Assembly (NCBI RefSeq): GCF_020148005.1
Contig: NZ_JAGXFD010000001.1
Coordinates: 1,269,337-1,333,336 of the forward strand
Source: Modicisalibacter tunisiensis
Lineage (GTDB): Bacteria; Pseudomonadota; Gammaproteobacteria; Pseudomonadales; Halomonadaceae
Direction: 5' to 3'
DNA: 64,000 bases
Below the pieces are notes generated by a model that worked only from the letters and a program-made list of their open reading frames with translations, was not told the DNA's origin and did not search any database. Within the stretch, counting starts at the first letter, position 1; every line of letters starts with the position of its first letter. Shown in pieces: positions 55,509-63,601 of the stretch. The translations under genes were made by a program, and so were the position numbers.

Positions 55509-55576
55509 GGATCGCGGGGCCGCCCGGCTCCGCGATCCGGCCCTGGACGAGCGCCGCGGCACGCCGCGGCGTTCGT
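55509..55576 (+). repeat. Two tandem hairpins between TRAP binding protein and permease genes
   Basis: Hairpin 1: GGATCGCGG (55509-55517) with CCGCGATCC (55530-55538). Hairpin 2: ACGAGCGCCGCGG (55547-55559), loop CACG, CCGCGGCGTTCGT (55564-55576) with one G-U pair. No long U run follows, so they probably act as mRNA stabilisers or partial attenuators giving more binding protein than permease. Confidence 0.7.
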
Positions 55577-55613
55577 CGTCGATGTTCAGCCCTTCCGTTT
55601 TCAGGAGATCGCC

Positions 55614-57746
55614 GTGAGCGACCCGAACCTTGACTCGATCCGCGACGAGGAGGCCCAGGAGGCCGACGAGCGCCTGACGCATCCGTGGCTGGGGCGCCTG
55701 CTGTTCGCCTTCGCGATCGTCATCGCCCTGGTGCACCTCTATTTCAATACCTTCTCGACGCTGTCCACGCTGTGGACGAGCGCCATGCATTTCGGGCTGT
55801 TCGGTGCGCTGTGCGCGCTGTCGGTACCGCTGGCGCGACCGTCCGGCGCGGGGGCGCAGCGCGCGATCCTGGCCGTCGACGTGCTGCTGGCGGTGGCGGC
55901 GATCGGCTGCGCGCTCTACCTGATGGCCTTCGAGGACGCCCTGTATGACCGTGGCGTGACCTTCAACGCCAGCGACTGGGTGGTATCGATCCTGGCCGTG
56001 GGACTGATCCTCGAGTTCGCCCGGCGCACCACCGGCTGGTTCATCCCGGTGCTGTGCCTGATCGCGCTGACCTACGTGGCCTGGTGGGGCAAGTACGTCG
56101 GCGGCGTCTTCAACTTCCCCGGCCTGAGCTGGGAAACCGTGCTGTTCCGCAGCTACATCGGCGGCGAGGGCATGCTGGGCTCGATCGCCCGCATCTCCTG
56201 GTCGTACGTGTTCATGTTCATTCTCTTCGGCGCCTTCCTGGTCAAGTCGGGCGCCGGGGAGTTCATCATCGAGCTGGCGCGCTGCGCGGCCGGGCGCTTC
56301 GTCGGCGGCCCGGGCTTCGTGGCGGTGTTCTCCTCGGGCCTGATGGGCTCGGTGTCCGGCTCGGCGGTGGCCAATACCGTCTCCACCGGGGTCATCACCA
56401 TCCCGCTGATGCGCAAGGCCGGCTTTCCGGCGCGCTTCGCCGCCGGCGTCGAGGCCTCGGCGTCGACCGGCGGCCAGCTGATGCCGCCGGTGATGGGGGC
56501 CGGGGCCTTCATCATGGCCTCCTACACTCAGGTCTCCTATCTGACCATCATCGGCGTCGCCGCGCTGCCGGCGCTGCTGTACTTCCTGTCGGTGGCGATG
56601 TTCGTGCGCATCGAGGCCAAGCGCAGCAACGCCCAGCATCTCGACGACCCCGATGCGCCGAAGATCGGCGAGGTGCTCAAGAACGGCTGGCACTTCCTGC
56701 TGCCGCTGATCGTGCTGGTGGCGGCGCTGATCTACGGCTTCACGCCCACCTACAGCGCCGGCATCGCCATCGTATCGGTGATCGTGGCGTCCTGGCTGTC
56801 CAGGCAGCCGATGACTCCGAAGCTGATCATTGAGGCCCTGGTGCAGGGCACCCGCAACATGATCACCACGGCGATCCTGCTGATCACCGTGGGGCTGATC
56901 GTCAACGTGGTCTCGACCACCGGTATCGGCAACACCTTCTCGCTGATGATCACCGACTGGGCGGGCGGCAGCCTGCTGGTGACCCTGGTGCTGATCGCCA
57001 TCGCCTCGCTGATCCTGGGCATGGGGCTGCCGGTCACGGCGTCCTACATCGTGCTGGCGACGCTGTCGGCGCCGGCGCTCTACCACCTGATGGCGCACTC
57101 CCAGCTCGTCGACCTGCTGGTGGCCGGCGACCTGCCGCAGCAGGCCCAGGCGATCTTCATGCTCGCCGCCCCGGATCAGGTGCAGGCGCTGTCGGCGCCG
57201 ATGAGCCCGGCGGACGCCCAGGCGCTGCTCGACAAGGTGCCGGACACCTTCTCCAGCCAGCTCTACGAGCAGGCGCTGTCGCCGCACTTCCTGACCATGT
57301 CGCTGGTCGCCGCGCACATGGTGATCTTCTGGCTGTCCCAGGATTCCAACGTCACGCCGCCGGTGTGCCTGACCGCCTTCGCCGCCGCGGCGATCGCCAA
57401 CACGCCGCAGATGCGCACCGGCCTGACCGCCTGGAAGATCGCCAAGGGGCTCTACATCGTGCCGCTGCTGTTCGTGTGGTCGCCGCTGATCACCGGCACG
57501 CCGCTGGAGATGACCACCGTCTTCGTCATGGCGCTGTTCGGCATCTACGCCATCGTCGCCGGCCTGGAAGGCTATCTCGAGCATGAGCTGTCGTGGTGGC
57601 TGCGGCTGCTGATGTTCCCGATCGGCGCGCTGATGCTGTGGCCGCACGGCATGCTCGCCCTCGATCTGGTCGGGGTGGCGATCTTCGCCGCGGTGTTCGC
57701 CTGGAGCGTGCATCAGGGACGAACCCCGCGTGCGGCCACCTCGTGA
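55614..57746 (+). CDS. TRAP transporter fused permease (4TM/12TM)
   Basis: A 710-residue inner-membrane protein joining DctQ-like and DctM-like parts, the form that partners TAXI binding proteins. The N-terminal four-segment part (residues 25-160) is followed by the large transport domain with GSVSGSAVANTVSTGVITIPLMRKAGFPARFAAGVEASASTGGQLMPPVMGAGAF and a mirrored half with LGMGLPVTASYIVLATLSAPAL and HMVIFWLSQDSNVTPPVCLTAF. Start is GTG at 55614 after CAGGAGATC. It overlaps the TauE/SafE gene by four bases. Confidence 0.94.
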   Translation: MSDPNLDSIRDEEAQEADERLTHPWLGRLLFAFAIVIALVHLYFNTFSTLSTLWTSAMHFGLFGALCALSVPLARPSGAGAQRAILAVDVLLAVAAIGCALYLMAFEDALYDRGVTFNASDWVVSILAVGLILEFARRTTGWFIPVLCLIALTYVAWWGKYVGGVFNFPGLSWETVLFRSYIGGEGMLGSIARISWSYVFMFILFGAFLVKSGAGEFIIELARCAAGRFVGGPGFVAVFSSGLMGSVSGSAVANTVSTGVITIPLMRKAGFPARFAAGVEASASTGGQLMPPVMGAGAFIMASYTQVSYLTIIGVAALPALLYFLSVAMFVRIEAKRSNAQHLDDPDAPKIGEVLKNGWHFLLPLIVLVAALIYGFTPTYSAGIAIVSVIVASWLSRQPMTPKLIIEALVQGTRNMITTAILLITVGLIVNVVSTTGIGNTFSLMITDWAGGSLLVTLVLIAIASLILGMGLPVTASYIVLATLSAPALYHLMAHSQLVDLLVAGDLPQQAQAIFMLAAPDQVQALSAPMSPADAQALLDKVPDTFSSQLYEQALSPHFLTMSLVAAHMVIFWLSQDSNVTPPVCLTAFAAAAIANTPQMRTGLTAWKIAKGLYIVPLLFVWSPLITGTPLEMTTVFVMALFGIYAIVAGLEGYLEHELSWWLRLLMFPIGALMLWPHGMLALDLVGVAIFAAVFAWSVHQGRTPRAATS

Positions 57747-58489
57747 CCGGAGGGGAAGGGCTGGCGCTGGTGGTGATCGGTGCCGCCGCCGGCTTCATCA
57801 ACGTGCTGGCGGCGGGGGGCTCGATGCTGACCCTGCCGCTGCTGATGTTCCTGGGGCTGCCGCCCCAGGTGGCCAACGGCACCAACCGGGTGAGCATCGC
57901 CCTGCAGAGCGTCAGCGCGGTGGGCAGTTTCCGTCGCGCCGGGGCGCGGGACCTGCGGATCGGCCTGCGGCTGTCGGTGCCGGCGGTGCTGGGCGCCCTG
58001 GGCGGTGCCTGGCTGGCGCTGGGCATCCCCGATGCCGTGTTCGAGACGGTGCTGGTGGTGGCCATGAGCGGGGCCTCGGTGATGCTGCTGCTGCCCCGGC
58101 CGACGCTGGACACCCGGGCGCTGACTCCTGAGCGGCTGACGCCGGCGGTGTACCTGGCGATGTTCGTAATCGGCCTCTACGGCGGCTTCATTCAGGTCGG
58201 CGTGGGCGTGCTGTTCATCGCCGTGCTCTACCGCATGCTCAGGATCGACCTGGCCCAGGTCAACGGGCTCAAGGTGCTCATCGTGCTGGTCTACACCCTG
58301 CCGGCGCTGGCGGTGTTCGTGCTCGACGGCCAGGTGCGCTGGGCCTACGGCCTGCTGCTGGCGATGGGCAGCATGAGCGGTGCCTGGCTGGCGGTGCGGG
58401 TCAACATGGGCCCGCGCGGTGCGAAGTGGGTTCGCAGGCTGACGCTGGCGATGATCGTGGCGATCATCCTGCGTCTGGTGCTGGGTTAG
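57743..58489 (+). CDS. TauE/SafE-family membrane transporter
   Basis: A 248-residue, about eight-segment membrane protein of the TauE/SafE (sulfite exporter) family. It begins VVIGAAAGFINVLAAGGSMLTLPLLMFLGLPPQVANGTNRVSIALQSV (family motif) with a mirrored GLYGGFIQVGVGVLFIAVLYRMLRIDLAQVNGLK in the second half. I start it at the GTG at 57743, overlapping the TRAP permease stop, because the longer frame is hydrophilic and lies inside the permease gene. TauE/SafE proteins export sulfite, sulfoacetate or other organic anions; here it may handle an anion related to the TRAP substrate. Third gene of the operon. Confidence 0.87.
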   Translation: MTGGEGLALVVIGAAAGFINVLAAGGSMLTLPLLMFLGLPPQVANGTNRVSIALQSVSAVGSFRRAGARDLRIGLRLSVPAVLGALGGAWLALGIPDAVFETVLVVAMSGASVMLLLPRPTLDTRALTPERLTPAVYLAMFVIGLYGGFIQVGVGVLFIAVLYRMLRIDLAQVNGLKVLIVLVYTLPALAVFVLDGQVRWAYGLLLAMGSMSGAWLAVRVNMGPRGAKWVRRLTLAMIVAIILRLVLG

Positions 58490-58556
58490 CCACGCCTCTT
58501 GTGGCACGAGTCGGGATCGGCGATAACAGGCGCAACACTCGTGCGAGGAGAACGCC

Positions 58557-58688
58557 ATGAACAAGCTAGCGATCGCCCTGGCCCTGCTGATGCTGGCGGG
58601 CCTGGCGGGTTGCAACACCATGCACGGCTTCGGTCGTGACGTGCAGAAGGTGGGCTCGGAAATCGAGGAGGCCGCTTCCGGGAAGTAG
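58557..58688 (+). CDS. Entericidin-like lipoprotein 1
   Basis: A 43-residue protein: signal MNKLAIALALLMLAGLAGC with lipobox LAGC (Cys19), then NTMHGFGRDVQKVGSEIEEAASGK, an amphipathic helix. This is the form of entericidin A/B, small lipoproteins that act as a stress-related bacteriolytic/antidote pair in E. coli. GCGAGGAG precedes the ATG. Tandem with a second copy at 58817; both share the CNTMHG start of the mature peptide. Confidence 0.85.
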   Translation: MNKLAIALALLMLAGLAGCNTMHGFGRDVQKVGSEIEEAASGK

Positions 58689-58816
58689 CGGATCCAGCGG
58701 GCAGAATCCGCCCGAGCCTGTTAGGCTGGGGGGTGTGACGCCTTGTCACGCACCGGAACGGGGCCCGGATGATGGTCTCGCCGGTGACTTCATGGATCCG
58801 TTAGGGAGGACGCGAA

Positions 58817-58948
58817 ATGAAGAAACTGACGGCACTGATGTTTCTGGCGCTGGTGAGTGTCAGCGTGCTGAGCGGCTGCAACACCATGCATGGCGCCGGC
58901 CAGGACATCGAAGAGGGCGGCGAGCAGATCCAGGAATCCGCCAGCTGA
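58817..58948 (+). CDS. Entericidin-like lipoprotein 2
   Basis: A 43-residue protein: signal with lipobox LSGC (Cys21), mature part NTMHGAGQDIEEGGEQIQESAS. Related to the protein at 58557. AGGGAGGA precedes the ATG. The 128 bases between the two genes contain TTAGGCT (near 58720), a possible -10 element, and a GTGAC-GCCTT-GTCAC hairpin, so each copy may have its own promoter. Confidence 0.85.
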   Translation: MKKLTALMFLALVSVSVLSGCNTMHGAGQDIEEGGEQIQESAS

Positions 58949-59063
58949 GGTGTCAGCACCCACGCCCGGCGGCTTGGCCGTCGGGCGGGTCGGCTTCCAC
59001 TTCCCGTTCCTTGTCCCCGGCCTTCCTGCCCCCTTTCGCTGTGTCGCTCTCCCCATCTCCCGT

Positions 59064-59828
59064 TCAGGCTGACGCCTCGCCGCCGATCCGATAGCGGCGC
59101 TCCAGGCGTTCGAAGGCCAGGTCGCTGACGATCGCCAGCAGTCCCACCAGTACCGCCCCCTGAATCACGTAGGCGATGTTGTCGCCCACCAGCCCGGCGA
59201 TGATCGGCGTGCCCAGGCTCTGGGCGCCGACCGTGGAGCCGATGGTGGCGGTACCGATGTTGATGATCACCGAGACCCGGACGCCGGCGATGATCACCCG
59301 CATCGCCAGCGGCAGTTCGACGCGCCAGAGAATCTGCCGGGCGCTCATGCCCGTGCCGCGGGCCGCCTCCAGGGTGTCGGCGGGCACGGTGCGCAGGCCG
59401 GTGATGGTGTTCTGCACCACCGGCAGCAGGCCGTAGAGCGTCAGGGCGACGATGGTCGGCACGAAGCCGAATCCGGCCAGCGGCACGACGATCGCCAGCA
59501 CCGCCGCCGGCGGAAAGGTCTGGCCGATTGCCGCCAGCGCCGAGACCAGTGGCTCGAACTCGCGGCCCGTGCGGCGGGTGACGAACAGCCCCGCGGCCAC
59601 ACCCACGCTCACCGAGATCAGCGACGACACCAGCACCAGCACGAGATGATCGAGGGTCAGCCGCCAGAAGCTTTCGCGGGCATAGACGGCCGTCTCCAGC
59701 TGGGGAAAGGCGGCGTGGAACAGCGGCTCGAGGCGGCCCATGAACAGCACCAGCGCCACGAGCAGCACGGTCAGCAGCGGCAGCAGGGCGTCGCGGCGCC
59801 GCTCGGGCCGGAGCAGGGCCGACATCAT
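59064..59828 (-). CDS. Osmoprotectant ABC transporter permease (YehW-like)
   Basis: A 254-residue inner-membrane permease with about six segments, of the OpuB/ProW type. The EAA loop reads TLEAARGTGMSARQILWRVELPLAMRVIIAGVRVS, and the end IGSTVGAQSLGTPIIAGLVGDNIAYVIQGAVLVGLLAIVSDL is typical. It overlaps the ATPase stop by four bases and is last in a four-gene operon whose order (binding protein, larger permease, ATPase, smaller permease) is that of E. coli yehZYXW. Substrate likely glycine betaine or a related quaternary ammonium solute. Confidence 0.9.
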   Translation of the reverse strand: MMSALLRPERRRDALLPLLTVLLVALVLFMGRLEPLFHAAFPQLETAVYARESFWRLTLDHLVLVLVSSLISVSVGVAAGLFVTRRTGREFEPLVSALAAIGQTFPPAAVLAIVVPLAGFGFVPTIVALTLYGLLPVVQNTITGLRTVPADTLEAARGTGMSARQILWRVELPLAMRVIIAGVRVSVIINIGTATIGSTVGAQSLGTPIIAGLVGDNIAYVIQGAVLVGLLAIVSDLAFERLERRYRIGGEASA

Positions 59829-60859
59829 GGCTGACGCCCCATGACCCCCTCGAGGGTCACCTCGCCGACCAGCCGCCCGGCGTCATCGATGACCGGCAGC
59901 ACGCCCACGCGATACCAGACCATGCGCGACAGGGCTTCCTTCATGGTCATGCCCGGTGTCGCCGTCCAGTCATCGGTGACGGCCACGCTCGGCGCCACGT
60001 CTGTCGTCGGGCGGCCGCCGTGCAGGCAGGTCGGGTGCCCCTGTGCGTCGGTTTCCCAGTGGTGGGGCGCCTCGCTGGACATCGTCGCCGCCTGCTGGTA
60101 CTGGTGCACCCAGCGCCGCGAGAGCAGCTTGAGCCCCAGGTCGGCCTTGCCGATGAAGTCGCTGACGAAGGACTCGGCTGGGGCGGTGAGCAGCTCGATG
60201 GGCCGGTCGTACTGGACCAGGCGGCCGGCGTCGAGCAGGGCGATGCGCGAGGCCAGCTTGAGCGCCTCGTCCATGTCGTGGGTGACGAAGATCACCGTCG
60301 TGCCGGTCTGTTCGTGGACGCGGCGCATCTCGTTCTGCAGTACCTCGCGGGTCAGCGGGTCGACGGCGCCGAAGGGCTCGTCCATCAGCAGCACTTCGGG
60401 GTCGGCGGCCAGCGCCCGGGCCACCCCCACGCGCTGGGCCTGGCCGCCGGAGAGCTGGTGCGGGTACTTGTCGCGGAACTCGCCGGCATCCAGGTGGAAG
60501 AGGTCGAGCAGCTCGTCGACCCGCGAGGCGATGCGTGCGCGCGGCCACTTGAGCAGGTTGGGGACCACGGCGATGTTGTCGGCCACCGTCCAGTGGGGGA
60601 ACAGCCCGATCGACTGGATGGCGTAGCCGATCCGCCGGCGCAGCTGTTCCGCCGGCAGGCGGGTGACATCCTCGTCGCCGAGCAGGATGCGGCCCTGCGT
60701 CAGCGGGATCAGCCGGTTGATCATGCGCAGCGTGGTCGACTTGCCGCAGCCCGAGGGGCCGATCAGCACGCTGAACTCGCCGCGCTCGACGCGCAGCGAG
60801 ATGTCGCTGACGACCGTCTTGTCGCCGTAGGTCTTGGTTAACCCTTGAAGCTCTATCAT
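59825..60859 (-). CDS. Osmoprotectant ABC transporter ATPase with CBS domain (YehX-like)
   Basis: A 344-residue ATPase: Walker A GPSGCGKSTTLRMI, AIQSIGLFPHWTVADNI (Q loop), signature LSGGQAQRVGVARAL, Walker B VLLMDEPFGAVD, switch His in FVTHDMDEAL. The C-terminus (MTMKEALSRMVWYRVGVLPVIDDAGRLVGEVTLEGVMG) is one CBS repeat; CBS domains in OpuA/OsmV-type ATPases sense ionic strength. The AAGGA is unusually close to the ATG. Second to last gene of the operon. Confidence 0.92.
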   Translation of the reverse strand: MIELQGLTKTYGDKTVVSDISLRVERGEFSVLIGPSGCGKSTTLRMINRLIPLTQGRILLGDEDVTRLPAEQLRRRIGYAIQSIGLFPHWTVADNIAVVPNLLKWPRARIASRVDELLDLFHLDAGEFRDKYPHQLSGGQAQRVGVARALAADPEVLLMDEPFGAVDPLTREVLQNEMRRVHEQTGTTVIFVTHDMDEALKLASRIALLDAGRLVQYDRPIELLTAPAESFVSDFIGKADLGLKLLSRRWVHQYQQAATMSSEAPHHWETDAQGHPTCLHGGRPTTDVAPSVAVTDDWTATPGMTMKEALSRMVWYRVGVLPVIDDAGRLVGEVTLEGVMGRQP

Positions 60860-60886
60860 TCCTTCGGCTCTCGGTGGAGGCGTCGC

Positions 60887-62080
60887 TCAGCCGGCACCGG
60901 CGGGGCGGCTGACGGCGACCAGGATCTGCAGCAGAAAGTCGGCGACCACCGCCAGGGCGATGGTCGGCACCGCCCCCAGCAGCACCAGGTCGATGGCGTA
61001 CTGGCCCAGCCCCTGGAAGATGAACGCGCCCAGCCCGCCGGCACCGATCAGCGCGGCCACCACGGTCAGGCCGATGGCCTGGACGGTGACGATGCGTAGC
61101 CCCGACAGGATCACCGGCAAAGCCAGCGGCACCTCGACGCGCCACAGGATCTGCCGGCGCGTCATGCCCATGCCGCGCGCCGCCTCGCGGGTCGCCGGGT
61201 CGACGCCGGCGAAACCGGCCTGGGTGTTGCGCACGATCGGCAGCAACGAGTAGAGGATCAGCGCGAGAATCGCCGGCGCGGCGCCGATGCCCGCCACGCC
61301 CAGCGCACCCAGCCAGGGCACGGCATCGCCGAGCGCCGACAGCGGCGCCACCAGCAGCGCGAACAGGGCGATCGAGGGAATCGTCTGGAAGACATTGAGC
61401 ACGCTGAACAGTATCCCGCGTGTGGCAGGGCGGCGGTGCGCCAGCAGGCCCAGCGGCAGGCCGATCGCCAGGGTCGGCGCCAGCGCCAGCCCGACCAGGG
61501 TCAGGTGGGTGACGAACTGGGCGACGAAGGCGTCCTCGATGTTGAAGTATTCCCGCAGGATCGACAGTGCATTGAAGGTGCCGGCGGCGAACAGCGCCGC
61601 GACAGCGGCGATCACCAGGAGGCCGTAGCCGCTGCGGACCCACAGCGACGCGCCCAGACGCTGGAAGGCGTCGACGATCATCAGGCTGGTGCAGAATACC
61701 AGCACCCAGAAGGCCGCGCCCTGGGAGACCCGGGCCGCGGGCGAGGCGTCCGTCAGGGCGCGCTGGGCATAGTCGCCCAGCCCGTACAGCGTCAGCAGCA
61801 GGGCCAGCGGCGCGGCCACCAGCGTCAGGCGGGCGCCGCGACGTTCGCCCAGTGGGCGGACCAGGCAGGCCAGGGCGAGGGCGCCGGCCAGCGCCGCCAG
61901 CCCCAGCACCTGCCAGGCGCGCAGCGCCGTCAGCAGCGACACCGATTCCCCCGACACCAGCCGGTTGGGCGCCATGGCGGCGAACGGCAGCAGCACCGCG
62001 CCGGCCAGGCTCGCCACCAGCAGGGTGGCCAGCACCCGATTGGCGATGCGCCGCGGCTCGTCGTGTGCGTCGAGGCCCAC
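60887..62080 (-). CDS. Osmoprotectant ABC transporter larger permease (YehY-like)
   Basis: A 397-residue inner-membrane permease (E. coli YehY is 385) with an extra N-terminal membrane block of about five segments before the conserved ProW-type domain. The EAA loop is in ATREAARGMGMTRRQILWRVEVPLALPVILSGLRIVTVQ. It starts with GTG at 62080, three bases after the binding-protein stop. The two permeases of the operon presumably form the heterodimeric pore. Confidence 0.9.
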   Translation of the reverse strand: MGLDAHDEPRRIANRVLATLLVASLAGAVLLPFAAMAPNRLVSGESVSLLTALRAWQVLGLAALAGALALACLVRPLGERRGARLTLVAAPLALLLTLYGLGDYAQRALTDASPAARVSQGAAFWVLVFCTSLMIVDAFQRLGASLWVRSGYGLLVIAAVAALFAAGTFNALSILREYFNIEDAFVAQFVTHLTLVGLALAPTLAIGLPLGLLAHRRPATRGILFSVLNVFQTIPSIALFALLVAPLSALGDAVPWLGALGVAGIGAAPAILALILYSLLPIVRNTQAGFAGVDPATREAARGMGMTRRQILWRVEVPLALPVILSGLRIVTVQAIGLTVVAALIGAGGLGAFIFQGLGQYAIDLVLLGAVPTIALAVVADFLLQILVAVSRPAGAG

Positions 62081-62083
62081 GTG

Positions 62084-63001
62084 TCAGTCGAGGAAACCGT
62101 GGTCTTTCAGGTAGTCATGCGCCACCTGTTTGGCCGGCAGGCCCTGGACCTGGATCTGGCTGTTGAGTGTCTGCAGCGTCTCGCGATCCAGCGAGGCGAA
62201 GACCGGTTCGAACAGCCCGGGCAGGTCGGGGTGTTCCTTCAGGACCGCCTCGCGCATCACCACGGCCGGCTCGTAGACCATCTGCACGCCCTTCGTATCG
62301 TCCATCACCTTGAGGCCGGCGGGCTGAATGGCGCCGTCGGTGCCGTAGACCATCGCCGCGTTGGTGCCGCTGGTGCCTTCGGCCGCGGCGCGGATGGTCG
62401 CGGCGGTGTTGCCCCCCGAGAGCACCAGCAGCTGGTCCTGGGAGAGCGTGAAGTCGTAGGCCTTCTGGAAGCTGGGCAGGGCGGCGGCGCTCTCGACGAA
62501 CTCGGCGGAGCCGGCCAGCTTGACGTCGCCGCCGTTGCGCACCCAGCGGCCGAAGTCCGCCATGGTGTCGAGGTCGTTGGCTTCGGCGATTGAGCGCTTC
62601 ACGGCGATCGCCCAGGTGTTGTTGGCCGGGGCCGGCTTCAGCCAGACGATGCCGTGGTTCTCGCGGTCCCAGTCGCGCACCTTCTCGTAGCCGGCCTCGG
62701 CGTTCTTCCAGGCCGGGTCATCGGTGGTGCCGCTGAAGAAGGCGCCATTGCCGGTGTACTCGGGGTAGAGGTCGATCTCGCCCTCGAGCAGGGCCTTGCG
62801 CACGATGTTGGTGGGGCCGAGCTGCAGCTTGTTCTCCACCGGGTAGCCGGCGTCTTCCAGCAGTGCGACCATCATGTTGCCGAGCAGTGCCCCTTCGGTA
62901 TCGATCTTCGACGCCACGCGCAGCGGCTCGGCCGCCACGGCCTGACCGGCCGCCAGCAGCGTGCCGGCCACGAGACCCAAGACATTGCCAATCCTGACCA
63001 T
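62084..63001 (-). CDS. Osmoprotectant ABC transporter binding protein (YehZ/OsmF-like)
   Basis: A 305-residue periplasmic binding protein with a signal peptide (residues 1-24, ending AVAAEP). Features are RVASKIDTEGALLGNMMVALLEDAGY, LYPEYTGNGAFF and the end LPAKQVAHDYLKDHGFLD, typical of OsmF/OpuBC-type binders of glycine betaine or choline-like solutes. GAGGATGGAAG precedes the ATG at 63001; the longer frame is non-coding. First gene of the minus-strand operon; a divergent I78-type lipoprotein gene starts 194 bases away. Confidence 0.92.
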   Translation of the reverse strand: MVRIGNVLGLVAGTLLAAGQAVAAEPLRVASKIDTEGALLGNMMVALLEDAGYPVENKLQLGPTNIVRKALLEGEIDLYPEYTGNGAFFSGTTDDPAWKNAEAGYEKVRDWDRENHGIVWLKPAPANNTWAIAVKRSIAEANDLDTMADFGRWVRNGGDVKLAGSAEFVESAAALPSFQKAYDFTLSQDQLLVLSGGNTAATIRAAAEGTSGTNAAMVYGTDGAIQPAGLKVMDDTKGVQMVYEPAVVMREAVLKEHPDLPGLFEPVFASLDRETLQTLNSQIQVQGLPAKQVAHDYLKDHGFLD

Positions 63002-63195
63002 GAGCTTCCATCCTCTTGTCGGTGAGGGGGTGCGATGAGCGATATCGTGCCTCAATCCCACTGAGCCTAGCCATCGACGACGGATGGCTCCACATTTCAG
63101 GACCTTATCGAGGGTGCCGTGCGGCGTCCAGCGGTTTGGCCGAGGTGCCGGCCATATGTGGCCGGGGCTGCTGGGACCACGAGGGGGAGACGGGG
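63002..63195. promoter_or_regulatory. Divergent region between osmoprotectant operon and I78 lipoprotein
   Basis: It holds a hairpin AGCCATC-N7-GATGGCT (about 63067-63088) and no clear consensus promoter. It must contain the osmoprotectant operon promoter on the minus strand; I cannot pick it out with confidence. Confidence 0.35.
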
Positions 63196-63510
63196 ATGAA
63201 TAGGCGCACCGCGATCGGAATGCTGGTCGCTGGCCTGCTGGGCGGCTGTGCCGGCTCGCCGAGGCACGAACCGGCCTCGGCACCGCCGCCGGTGAGTCAG
63301 GCGGAGGAGGCCTGCAATGCCGATGCCCTGGCCGACTGGGCCGGGCGCGACTACCGGGCCGCGATGACGACACGGGCCCGTGAGCTCGGCGGCGCCGACC
63401 GGGTACGGGTGATCCGTCCGGGGCAGGGCTACACCATGGACTACCGGCCGGATCGTCTGAACCTGCATCTGGACGAACAGGGACGCATCGTGCGCATCGA
63501 CTGCGGCTGA
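63196..63510 (+). CDS. Lipoprotein with peptidase inhibitor I78 domain
   Basis: A 104-residue protein with a lipoprotein signal (LVAGLLGGC; Cys19) and a C-terminal domain from residue 40 that matches the I78 (elastase-inhibitor) pattern: CNADALADWAGRDY, VRVIRPGQGYTMDYRPDRLNLHLDEQGRIVRIDCG, with the two conserved Cys. GGGGGAGA precedes the ATG at 63196; the longer frame is non-coding. Probable role: protects the envelope from secreted serine proteases. Divergent from the osmoprotectant operon. Confidence 0.82.
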   Translation: MNRRTAIGMLVAGLLGGCAGSPRHEPASAPPPVSQAEEACNADALADWAGRDYRAAMTTRARELGGADRVRVIRPGQGYTMDYRPDRLNLHLDEQGRIVRIDCG

Positions 63511-63601
63511 ACGTGCCCTGGGCTGTCAGGCAACGACGGCTTGCATTGCCGGCACTACGCCTCCACCTAGGGGAGACTACGATTTCGTGAAGGAGGCAGG
63601 C

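Noticed and set aside
54267-57713. An 1148-codon antisense frame over the TAXI-TRAP operon
   Set aside because: Composition rich in His, Arg, Gln and Asp is what antisense of membrane genes gives; the sense strand carries clear TRAP motifs.
58949-59063. Hairpin GCCCGGCGGC/GCCGTCGGGC between entericidin 2 and the YehW-like gene as a terminator
   Set aside because: The stem is good but no T run follows on either strand, so I did not list it as a terminator.
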